From the NCBI GenBank assembly GCA_030018645.1, contig JASEHX010000050.1:1-8772 (forward strand): DNA of 8,772 bases, given 5' to 3'. Under the pieces are notes generated by a model that had not been told where the DNA came from, ran no database searches, and worked only from the letters and a program-made list of their open reading frames with translations. The translations under genes and the position numbers were made by a program. The DNA is from Candidatus Margulisiibacteriota bacterium. GTDB taxonomy: Bacteria > Margulisbacteria > WOR-1 > O2-12-FULL-45-9. How positions within the stretch are numbered: position 1 is the stretch's first letter; each line of letters starts with the position of its first letter. Below are positions 1 through 6,446 of this stretch, piece after piece.

Positions 1-953
1 CCGCCGGAAACAGTTAAATCATCCTTCACTTCCAGCTCGTATGCCCCTATATTAATCGAACCGTTAGTTATGGTTAGATCCTGTCCAGCAGCATCTAAGA
101 TGCAATCAGATGCCAAATTTACGGTAGGGGAGTGGGTAGCGTCGCCGATGGTGATATTGCCGTTATAGGTGCCGGTGGCGCCGGTTAAGTCAAAAGTTTG
201 GGTGCCGGACCCTAAAAAGTTTAGTGGGGAGGTACCGCCGTCATAATTAGATGTAATAGTAACATTGCCGGAAACATTAATTGATCCAGTGCTGATCAGC
301 CCGTCATTTAAGGTTAAATTATTCTGGACCACCAAGGTGTCTCCGCTGGAAATGGTTAATGTTGTAGCAGTGGAAGAGGCTTTTCTCTGGAAATTGTAAA
401 AAGTGCCGCTGTTGCCGCCGGAAAGGGTTGAATCGAAATCAAAAGTTTGATTCCCGCCGTCTGAAATGACCGTGCCATTGTTATGGTTAAATGTTCCGCC
501 GGCGGTGTGGGTCCAGGCGCCGGAGACATTTAAATTGCCTGAAGTGGAGGTAAAGGTCCCGCTGCTTAAAGTAAAACCGCCGTTTAGGTCAATTGCCGCG
601 GACCCGCCGGTAAAGGTCCCAGCAGCTTGGGAAAAATGGCTGGAACCAATGGTCAAACTGCGGCTTTGGGTAATTTCTCCGACATAACCAGCGTTAATGC
701 TTATCCCGGCCACTGATCCGGCGAAACTGGCGTCAATAATTGAATTTTTAGTCGAGGTGCCGTCAAAAGCAACCGTATCACTGGCGCCCGGAGTTCCATC
801 CGGACTCCAGTTGCCGGTAGTACTCCAATTATTGTTGGCTCCGCCCCCGTCCCAGGTGTACGCGGCAGCAAAGGCAGAACCGGCAGTTGCTGCTAGTATC
901 AGCAAAACAATAAATAGCCAACTTAATAGATTATTGCCTCTTTGATTGTCCAT
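1..953 (-). CDS. Secreted repetitive adhesin-like protein, 5' part (C-terminus off the left edge)
   Basis: Open frame from ATG at 953 down to base 1 without a stop (317 codons visible). It begins with a clear signal peptide: a short charged start, then LLSWLFIVLLILAATAGSAF, with likely cleavage after AFA near residue 31. The mature part opens with YTWDGGGANNNWSTTGNW, a WDGGG...NW...NW motif seen at the start of many autotransporter-like surface proteins. The rest is rich in Gly, Thr, Ser and Asn, with short degenerate repeats such as GNQTFDF and GTQTFDLTG and alternating hydrophobic residues, as in right-handed beta-helix passenger domains. No catalytic motif is visible. The start overlaps the last 23 nt of the upstream barrel gene in another frame, with a weak GGGA ribosome site 4-5 nt before the ATG, so translation is probably coupled to that gene. 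Surface display is inferred; the anchor would lie in the missing C-terminus. Confidence 0.75.
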   Translation of the reverse strand, partial: MDNQRGNNLLSWLFIVLLILAATAGSAFAAAYTWDGGGANNNWSTTGNWSPDGTPGASDTVAFDGTSTKNSIIDASFAGSVAGISINAGYVGEITQSRSLTIGSSHFSQAAGTFTGGSAAIDLNGGFTLSSGTFTSTSGNLNVSGAWTHTAGGTFNHNNGTVISDGGNQTFDFDSTLSGGNSGTFYNFQRKASSTATTLTISSGDTLVVQNNLTLNDGLISTGSINVSGNVTITSNYDGGTSPLNFLGSGTQTFDLTGATGTYNGNITIGDATHSPTVNLASDCILDAAGQDLTITNGSINIGAYELEVKDDLTVSG

Positions 954-2466
954 TAATTCCCACTTCCGACAAGATTTTTACGAAATCTTCCCGACTGATA
1001 TTTTTTTGGAGATCGGTTTCGTTCAAGATAAAGGCGGCCTGATTTTTGAGGGCAAAGGCCTTTTCCAAGATAGTATAGGCATCAAAAAGAGAAACCTTTT
1101 GGTTGGGGTTGAAAGAGCCATCACGGAGAATGGCGGCATCTTCCGCCGCGGTCACAAAAGGCGCCGCCCAGTGGGAGGCAGATAAATTTTTATAGTGCGG
1201 TGTCACTCCCGCCGGAGCGGGTAGTTTCTTAATACGAACAATGACGGTAATAAATTGGGCATTAGTCAATTCAGCGCGGGGACGGAAAGTCCCGTCCGGG
1301 AACCCCTTAAAATAACCTTTTGCGGCCATTTGGATGATTAACTGGCGGACAGCCAGGTCAGCCACTTGGTCCAGGTCGGTGAAAATTGGGCCGACCACGA
1401 TTGGTTCAGCCGCTGCGGAAACCGCAACCGGCAGGGGGACAGTTGGTTTTGTCAGCGGCCCAATGAAAGAGATCGTGAAATAGTGAGAGACCGATTGGTC
1501 TTCCTGGTAGTAAGGGTGGTAGGCATAATCAAAAATAAAATTACCGAACTGCAGGCCTATTCCTCCGCAAAAATTGCCGGCTTTGGCAACCGTGTTGGCC
1601 GCCCCGCCGGAGGCCAAATTTTCATCATACCCAGCGCGGAGCGAAAACAAGGGGAGCGGAGTGTACTGCAATCCGATGTGCACCGGGATTGGATAGTCCG
1701 GCTCGGTAAGGTAAAAATCTGAATCCAGGGAAAAGAGGAGCTTAGTTTCTAATAAATTACAGGCGACTCCCAGCTTGGTGAAAGTGGGGATGCTTTCGGT
1801 ATAGCCGGATGCCCAAGTCAGTTTCCCTCCCAGGGAGTGCGGAAGAAAATTATGCTGGGATACCCCCATATTTAACACATCGTTAATGGTCCATTGGATG
1901 CCAAGGTCCATGTCAAATCCGGCGGCGCTGCCCTGGGCCTCGTAAGAGGCGGGCAGTCCCGAAAAGTTACGCGCGATGTATTTAGCGGTCGCGCCAATGG
2001 AAAGGTTCTTTAAGGCAAACAATTGGTCAAGCTGTTTTGCGTAAGATAATGAATACTGACTGCTGGAATAGGCGGCGGTGCCGGAAACAACCGGGCGGCC
2101 GTTAACTAATGATGTGGAAAGATTAATGTCCGACAAGGAAGCAATTACGGCATTGAAGCCAAAAACGCCAAACCGACTGGGGACAGCAACGGCTAAAGTA
2201 TTATAGCGCACCTCATTCAACAATTTGGTGTACAGGGAAGTAAGTTGAATGGTTTTCAGTCCCGCCAGGCCGGCCGAATTAAGGTAAGGAGCATTGGCAT
2301 CGTCGAGAAAAGCAACGCCGGAAGAGCCCAAGGCCAAAGATTTTGCGCCGACGCCGATTAATTCAATGTTTTCCCAAACCTGGGCAGATGCGGAAAAAAT
2401 TGAGACAAAAAGGATAAAAACAATTATGCAAGAGAAACGAATACGTTTGGCATAAGTAAGCAGCAT
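931..2466 (-). CDS. Outer-membrane PorV/UPF0164-like beta-barrel with C-terminal SLH repeats
   Basis: 511 residues from the ATG at 2466; an in-frame GTG at 2472 would add two. I prefer the ATG because the TATAAT at 2478-2483 would place the transcript start between the two codons. Residues 1-28 form a signal peptide ending SASA before Gln. Residues 29 to about 338 look like an outer-membrane barrel. The early GVGAKSLALGSSGVAFLDDA...YLNSAGLAGL matches the conserved N-terminus of PorV/UPF0164/FadL-like barrels, and many amphipathic strands follow, ending at FDYAYHP...HYFTISFIGP. A Pro/Val/Ala linker (about 339-358) leads to two SLH repeats: FTDL...AAKGYFKGFPDGTFRPRAELTNAQ (about 361-410) and YKNLSASHWAAPFV...DGSFNPNQKVSLFDA (about 424-470). 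SLH domains bind cell-wall polymers, so the protein could tether the outer membrane to the wall. Known tethers such as OmpM and Thermus SlpA carry SLH at the N-terminus, so the order here is reversed. The substrate or partner is unknown. Confidence 0.85.
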   Translation of the reverse strand: MLLTYAKRIRFSCIIVFILFVSIFSASAQVWENIELIGVGAKSLALGSSGVAFLDDANAPYLNSAGLAGLKTIQLTSLYTKLLNEVRYNTLAVAVPSRFGVFGFNAVIASLSDINLSTSLVNGRPVVSGTAAYSSSQYSLSYAKQLDQLFALKNLSIGATAKYIARNFSGLPASYEAQGSAAGFDMDLGIQWTINDVLNMGVSQHNFLPHSLGGKLTWASGYTESIPTFTKLGVACNLLETKLLFSLDSDFYLTEPDYPIPVHIGLQYTPLPLFSLRAGYDENLASGGAANTVAKAGNFCGGIGLQFGNFIFDYAYHPYYQEDQSVSHYFTISFIGPLTKPTVPLPVAVSAAAEPIVVGPIFTDLDQVADLAVRQLIIQMAAKGYFKGFPDGTFRPRAELTNAQFITVIVRIKKLPAPAGVTPHYKNLSASHWAAPFVTAAEDAAILRDGSFNPNQKVSLFDAYTILEKAFALKNQAAFILNETDLQKNISREDFVKILSEVGINGQSKRQ

Positions 2467-2477
2467 AAACACCCGCG

Positions 2478-2486
2478 ATTATAACA
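2478..2486 (-). promoter_or_regulatory. Extended -10 promoter element of the SLH-barrel gene
   Basis: On the minus strand this reads TGTTATAAT, a perfect TATAAT with the extended TGn motif. It lies 5 nt before a GTG and 11 nt before the ATG used here. No good -35 is seen 17 bp upstream, which an extended -10 can tolerate. It sits between the stop codon of the phosphorylase gene and the barrel start. The barrel gene can therefore probably be transcribed alone, from an mRNA with a leader of only a few bases. Confidence 0.6.
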
Positions 2487-2489
2487 TTT

Positions 2490-5400
2490 TTAAGCTAAAT
2501 TAGCAGTAATTTTTTGGATTTTTCCCTCTCGGATCAGAAGAGCCGTCGCTTCAGGAATGACAGCAGAGGAGATCATTATCTTTTCGCCAGCAGGTTGAAT
2601 TAATTCATATGAAACAATTTTAACCCCATTTTTATCGTAAGTGTTTTGTTTCTTCTGATTGATATAAGTTACTTCAATCGCCCCCAGCAATTTAAAAGAG
2701 AACTCGCCCTTTTTATCAAACAACCAGCCGGGCAGAACAGGAGAAAGCCGAAAGACCAGTTTTCCTTTCTCGTCAAGAGAAAATATCTTTTTGCCGCAAG
2801 TCATGATCAGCCACATGTCGATAAACTCGGCGCTGGCGCCGGAAAGACGGGCATAAAACCCCCGGCCATGCTGTTCTTTATTAGGATAAGCACTGCTGGC
2901 AATAAAGGACGAATTCTCCAAGACACTGCGCTTGTAAACTTTGGGATCTAAAAAGGGGATTAGGACGGTTCTAAATTCGTTGAAAAATTCAGTATGCATC
3001 CCAGCTTTAAGCAGTTCCAATAAATATTTATATTCCATGTGCAGCCAGATGGACTCGTTTTCCAGCCAGCCCGGAGCAAATACCCGCGCGCGGCCAATTT
3101 CCAAAGAAACATCCTTGAGCGATGCATTGACCTTGTACATTTTCAATTGCTTATCGTAAAGCGGGCTGGATTTTACGCGCTCGTAAATATTTTTATCTTT
3201 CTCCACTTTTAAAGCATGCACAAAGCCCTCCAGGAAGAGGGGGAGGGGCGTTTGTTTAAATTGCTTAACTATAATCTGTTTTTCGGGCGACAGGATATGA
3301 TCAGCCACCCCATTGACAAAGTAAGTATAGTAATTGCCGTATGTATCTAAGCATTTTTTTACCCCCGCGGAGCATTTTTGGGCGACGGCGTAGAGAAAAA
3401 CGGCTACCGGCTTACAGTTAACGACTGCTTCTGTTCCGCCAACGCCGAACTTGGTCTTTTCGCGGTACTCTTCCTTGAACCGATTGGCTTTGTCCCAATA
3501 TTCAAAGTTATCTTTAACCTTTAGTATCCCGGTTAATTGGTCAATAAATTCTTTAACTTCAATCGGAAGAGAAACCATTTTATCACCGGTTAAATACCCA
3601 GTAGCATAGAGACATAGTCTCTTTAATTCCAATGTTTCCGAAAGCGAAGAGCCAAATAGGCCGGGTAAACCATTTAAAGCGTCATACCAGTCGGGCTTGT
3701 CGGCTTCCATTTCCAGCCCAATCCCCTCGGCATCAAATGCGGCGGCTTTGTTGGCAATGAGGCAAAGGATTTTACTGATCAGAGTGGTTTTATAAACATT
3801 GCCTTTACCAAAATTATCCCGCACCAGGTTTTTGCCGTGAGCTCGGCTGTTGATAAGCGCCGCTTTGGCCGGATCAAAACGCACGCTTTCGTATTGGCGA
3901 ATAACCCCGTTGGGTTGGAAATATTTTTCTCCCCGGCCGACCACCACATGTTCGTTGTCAAAAAAAGAAAAAACCGGTTTATCGAACAATAATTCCGGCA
4001 GTTTATCCGGATAGAGACACTCAAAGCTCTCTAAGAGATCGGTGTTATACGAGAAATGGTCAATCCAAAAACCTTCGCCGTGCTGGGCGTCGTCATGCAT
4101 GGTGGAATGGTCCATAAGGTCGGCGGCAAAAGCCTGGGCATTAGTTAAATATTTAATTCCCTTTTGTTCGAAATCTTTCAGGATATATCCTAATGTGTAG
4201 GGATTAGTTAGCTTGCCGACTAATTCGGGGACAGGAGATTGAATATGTTTCTTGAGAATTGCCTCGGCTTCGGCGGCCGATTTTATGCGGAACTGACTCC
4301 CCAGCACCACCAGCGGATTAAATCCATCCAGTTGAATTAAGTTAAAGAAGCGGACGATATTTTCTTCGGCCACAGCCGAGTTGATAAAGACGTCATTGCG
4401 GCGGTTTTGGTTGATATCGCGATAGTTGCCGTTGCCTTGCGAAAAATAAGCGGGCATCAATTTGAAGTCGTTATAATCCCTTTCCATGTCGCCGTGCTTG
4501 CGGTAATAAACGTAGACAATTTTATTGCTCACCTTGACCGGCAGTCCGCCGCGCATGACATTGTCCAGGAAAGTTTGCTGGGCATACAGATCAAAAGCCC
4601 GGGACGAACTTTTGGTTTCCACGGTTTTGCAAATATCAGCGATTAACCGGCGGTTTTCAGTCGATTTTTGTATAAAGAACTGTTCGCTGGACGCCGTTTT
4701 AGTTATTTTATTGAGAGCGTCAATGCTTTCAGCTTGGCCAAAGAGCGAACAAATTTTAGCGGCGGACTTAGCTTTTAATTCTAGTTTCTTATAGGCAAAG
4801 GCTGAAGGCAAGCACCCTTCAGTTTGCTGATGGGCGGGGCAATGGTAAGTTTTACTGCCGGTAAAGGCCAGCGGAATTTCCAAGCTCGAATTGGGCCCGA
4901 AAACGCAGGAAGGATTAACGATACAATTTACGGGAAGAATTTTTCCATCCTGGCTGGCAAAGGATAAAAAGAAATGGCCTTTTTCGTTGGGCCGGGTCTG
5001 CACCACGTCGGACGGCACCACTTTTAAGCGGTAAAAGGGCGCCCCGCTTTCCAGATTTTCCACCAATCCCCAGGCCTCGGTGGTCTGGCAGATTTTTTTG
5101 AGCAGGTCGTTGCTGAAACCGGAGGGGATAATGGTGGGCAGGCCGTCGAGAATTTCAATCTTTTGCTTTTGTTTGGAAAGGTTGGTAATTTCTACAATTC
5201 TTGCTAGGGCAGGAAATGGTTCATTGGGGACAGTAAAATACTCTACCCCCACCTTAATTTTTAACTTGGAGTTTTCCTCCGCCAAGATTAGTCCGGCGGG
5301 AGAGATGCGCATAGTTTTAGGGTAAGGCGAATGTTCGGAAAAAGGCTCGTAAAACTGTCCGTTCACTTTTAGAAAAGTGCGAAAACCCTGGAGAGAAACC

Positions 5401-5624
5401 ACGCGATAGGCCTTATTGGCGGATTGGAATTCAAGGAGAGCCCCGTCTTTATCCTGTACTCCCATGGAGGTAATGCACTGTCCCCGGTTGGCATAAAAGA
5501 CCCACATGGGACAGCCGAAAATGCCGGCTATGCCCGGAAAGAAGCTGGAAAACGTAGGGGCAGAATTGTAATTTTCAATTACAAATTCACCACTCTTGGC
5601 CAGGGAGTACTTTGCCGCCGCCAT
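2490..5624 (-). CDS. GH94-type glycoside phosphorylase (cellobiose / 1,2-beta-oligoglucan phosphorylase-like)
   Basis: 1044 residues with no signal peptide, so cytoplasmic. Family enzymes cleave beta-glucosidic bonds with inorganic phosphate to give a sugar 1-phosphate, saving ATP. The N-terminal region (about 23-85, FSSFFPGIAGIFGCPMWVFY, then NRGQ and a GFRTFLK segment) resembles the beta-sandwich start of the long 1,2-beta-oligoglucan phosphorylases, and the length is close to theirs (about 1100). The (alpha/alpha)6 catalytic domain carries SQGNGNYRDINQNRRND at about 395-411; Asp403 in YRDINQ aligns with the general-acid Asp of GH94 (RDSNQD in cellobiose phosphorylase). PDWYDALNGLPGLFGSS (644-660), FGVGGTE (726-732) and HGRGFYARLSGASAEF (919-934) look like further active-site and phosphate-site loops. 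Substrate cannot be assigned: GH149 and GH161 beta-1,3-glucan phosphorylases are alternatives. The gene is first in the minus-strand block, 77 bp from the divergent methyltransferase gene, and has no Shine-Dalgarno. Confidence 0.82.
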   Translation of the reverse strand: MAAAKYSLAKSGEFVIENYNSAPTFSSFFPGIAGIFGCPMWVFYANRGQCITSMGVQDKDGALLEFQSANKAYRVVSLQGFRTFLKVNGQFYEPFSEHSPYPKTMRISPAGLILAEENSKLKIKVGVEYFTVPNEPFPALARIVEITNLSKQKQKIEILDGLPTIIPSGFSNDLLKKICQTTEAWGLVENLESGAPFYRLKVVPSDVVQTRPNEKGHFFLSFASQDGKILPVNCIVNPSCVFGPNSSLEIPLAFTGSKTYHCPAHQQTEGCLPSAFAYKKLELKAKSAAKICSLFGQAESIDALNKITKTASSEQFFIQKSTENRRLIADICKTVETKSSSRAFDLYAQQTFLDNVMRGGLPVKVSNKIVYVYYRKHGDMERDYNDFKLMPAYFSQGNGNYRDINQNRRNDVFINSAVAEENIVRFFNLIQLDGFNPLVVLGSQFRIKSAAEAEAILKKHIQSPVPELVGKLTNPYTLGYILKDFEQKGIKYLTNAQAFAADLMDHSTMHDDAQHGEGFWIDHFSYNTDLLESFECLYPDKLPELLFDKPVFSFFDNEHVVVGRGEKYFQPNGVIRQYESVRFDPAKAALINSRAHGKNLVRDNFGKGNVYKTTLISKILCLIANKAAAFDAEGIGLEMEADKPDWYDALNGLPGLFGSSLSETLELKRLCLYATGYLTGDKMVSLPIEVKEFIDQLTGILKVKDNFEYWDKANRFKEEYREKTKFGVGGTEAVVNCKPVAVFLYAVAQKCSAGVKKCLDTYGNYYTYFVNGVADHILSPEKQIIVKQFKQTPLPLFLEGFVHALKVEKDKNIYERVKSSPLYDKQLKMYKVNASLKDVSLEIGRARVFAPGWLENESIWLHMEYKYLLELLKAGMHTEFFNEFRTVLIPFLDPKVYKRSVLENSSFIASSAYPNKEQHGRGFYARLSGASAEFIDMWLIMTCGKKIFSLDEKGKLVFRLSPVLPGWLFDKKGEFSFKLLGAIEVTYINQKKQNTYDKNGVKIVSYELIQPAGEKIMISSAVIPEATALLIREGKIQKITANLA

Positions 5625-5633
5625 AATAGCGTC

Positions 5634-5662
5634 AATATAGCACTTTTTGGAAAGCTATTCAA
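5634..5662 (-). promoter_or_regulatory. Promoter of the phosphorylase gene
   Basis: Minus-strand -35 TTGAAT (5657-5662) and -10 TATATT (5634-5639) are separated by 17 bp, and an extended TGC precedes the -10. The -10 ends 9 nt before the ATG at 5624, so the 5' leader would be two or three bases at most. No Shine-Dalgarno is present. The assignment rests on motif fit and spacing only. Confidence 0.6.
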
Positions 5663-5665
5663 CAA

Positions 5666-5694
5666 TTGTCTAAATAATCCATCCGCGTTATAAT
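5666..5694 (+). promoter_or_regulatory. Promoter of the TlyA-like methyltransferase gene (leaderless)
   Basis: -35 TTGTCT (5666-5671), exactly 17 bp, then a consensus -10 TATAAT (5689-5694). The ATG at 5702 begins 8 nt past the -10, where transcription normally starts, so the mRNA should be leaderless. The intervening bases TTCCCTC contain no ribosome binding site. The -35 lies next to the divergent -35 of the phosphorylase gene, so the two promoters share one small control region. Confidence 0.75.
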
Positions 5695-5701
5695 TTCCCT
5701 C

Positions 5702-6367
5702 ATGGCACGGCCCAAGAAAAAAGAGCACCCATACGTGGGAAGAGGCGGAGTAAAACTGGAAGCCGCCCTTAAGGCCTTTAACATAGAAGTAAAGGGACGG
5801 ATTGCATTAGATGTCGGGGCTTCCACCGGCGGGTTTACCGATTGTTTGCTCCAGCACGGGGCGGCAAAGGTGTACGCCATTGACGTTGGTTATGGAATTC
5901 TCGATTGGAAACTGCGCAATGACCCGCGGGTGAAAGTACTTGAGCGCACCAATATCAGATATCTAAACGTAGAGGAATGTGGAGCGCGAACTGCGGATCT
6001 TGCCGTCGTTGATGTATCGTTCATTTCGCTATCCAAAGTTTTGCCGGTAGTTTATGGATTGCTAGCCGACAAAGCTGCAGTGATTGCCCTTATTAAGCCG
6101 CAATTCGAAGCTAAACGAGAGCAAGTGGAAAGGGGAGGGATTGTGAGAAGTGAGGAAGTGAGGGAAGAGGTGGTTAGAGGGATTAAGACGGCAGCAAAAG
6201 GCGGAGGGTATAGGGTGCAGGGGGTAGTGGAATCGCCCATTACCGGAGCGGATGGGAATGTGGAGTATTTGATTTATCTGCAAAAACAAGACACCTTTCC
6301 GGATAAACACCAAGACACTAAGGGAACAGTCAAACCGATGGCGGCTTTGGCGTTTACCTCCCCTTAG
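5702..6367 (+). CDS. tlyA: TlyA-family rRNA 2'-O-methyltransferase lacking the S4 domain
   Basis: 221 residues. TlyA (hemolysin A-like) enzymes use S-adenosylmethionine to methylate the 2'-hydroxyl of cytidines in 16S and/or 23S rRNA. The protein starts at the segment that normally follows the S4 RNA-binding domain: HPYVGRGGVKLE (9-20). Then come the SAM-binding motif LDVGASTGGFTD (36-47), DVGYG and WKLRNDPRVKVLERTNIRYL. The K-D-K-E catalytic set of FtsJ-type 2'-O-methyltransferases appears complete: Lys18, Asp104 (VVDVSFISL), Lys132 (LIKPQFE) and Glu188 (GNVEYLIYL). Typical TlyA is about 270 residues with about 60 of S4 at the front. An in-frame stop at 5675-5677 and the promoter just before the ATG leave no room for it, so the loss looks real. 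The last 25 or so residues lie in an inverted repeat and do not resemble TlyA. Confidence 0.88.
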   Translation: MARPKKKEHPYVGRGGVKLEAALKAFNIEVKGRIALDVGASTGGFTDCLLQHGAAKVYAIDVGYGILDWKLRNDPRVKVLERTNIRYLNVEECGARTADLAVVDVSFISLSKVLPVVYGLLADKAAVIALIKPQFEAKREQVERGGIVRSEEVREEVVRGIKTAAKGGGYRVQGVVESPITGADGNVEYLIYLQKQDTFPDKHQDTKGTVKPMAALAFTSP

Positions 6368-6377
6368 AGTCTTGGTG
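6308..6377. repeat. Imperfect inverted repeat spanning the 3' end of the tlyA-like gene
   Basis: Left arm CACCAAGACACTAAGGG (6308-6324) pairs with right arm CCCTTAGAGTCTTGGTG (6361-6377): 17 positions with one mismatch and a 36-base loop. The gene's stop codon TAG lies in the right arm at 6365-6367. A long stem after a gene could act as a bidirectional terminator or RNA stabiliser, but no T-run follows. The arm sequence resembles short CACCAAGACAC / CTTTGTG-type intergenic repeats that I recall from many bacterial genomes, so a small mobile or repetitive element is the alternative reading. Confidence 0.6.
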
Positions 6378-6411
6378 CCTTTGTGTTAATTCCCCAATAT
6401 TTATTATTCAA

Positions 6412-6440
6412 TTGTCATAATAATCTATCCAAGCTATAAT
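6412..6440 (+). promoter_or_regulatory. Promoter of the small membrane protein gene and probably nadK (leaderless)
   Basis: -35 TTGTCA (6412-6417), 17 bp, then consensus -10 TATAAT (6435-6440). The ATG at 6447 is the seventh base after the -10, so the mRNA should begin at the start codon. The region from CAATTGTC to the -10 closely resembles the promoter at 5666-5694. It probably drives the downstream gene pair, because nadK follows after 9 bp with its own Shine-Dalgarno. Confidence 0.75.
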
Positions 6441-6446
6441 CTCTCC

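Noticed and set aside
466..945. Two plus-strand open frames (466-687 and 697-945).
   Set aside because: They are antisense to the Gly/Thr-rich adhesin-like gene, whose minus-strand frame has a signal peptide and continues to the edge; the plus-strand translations are low-complexity shadows.
3779..4024. An 81-codon minus-strand frame inside the phosphorylase gene.
   Set aside because: It is out of frame within a continuous 1044-codon gene with strong family motifs and has no promoter or ribosome site.
6361..6390. Rho-independent terminator after the methyltransferase gene.
   Set aside because: The right arm of the inverted repeat is followed by mixed sequence, not a T-run, so it is listed as a repeat only.
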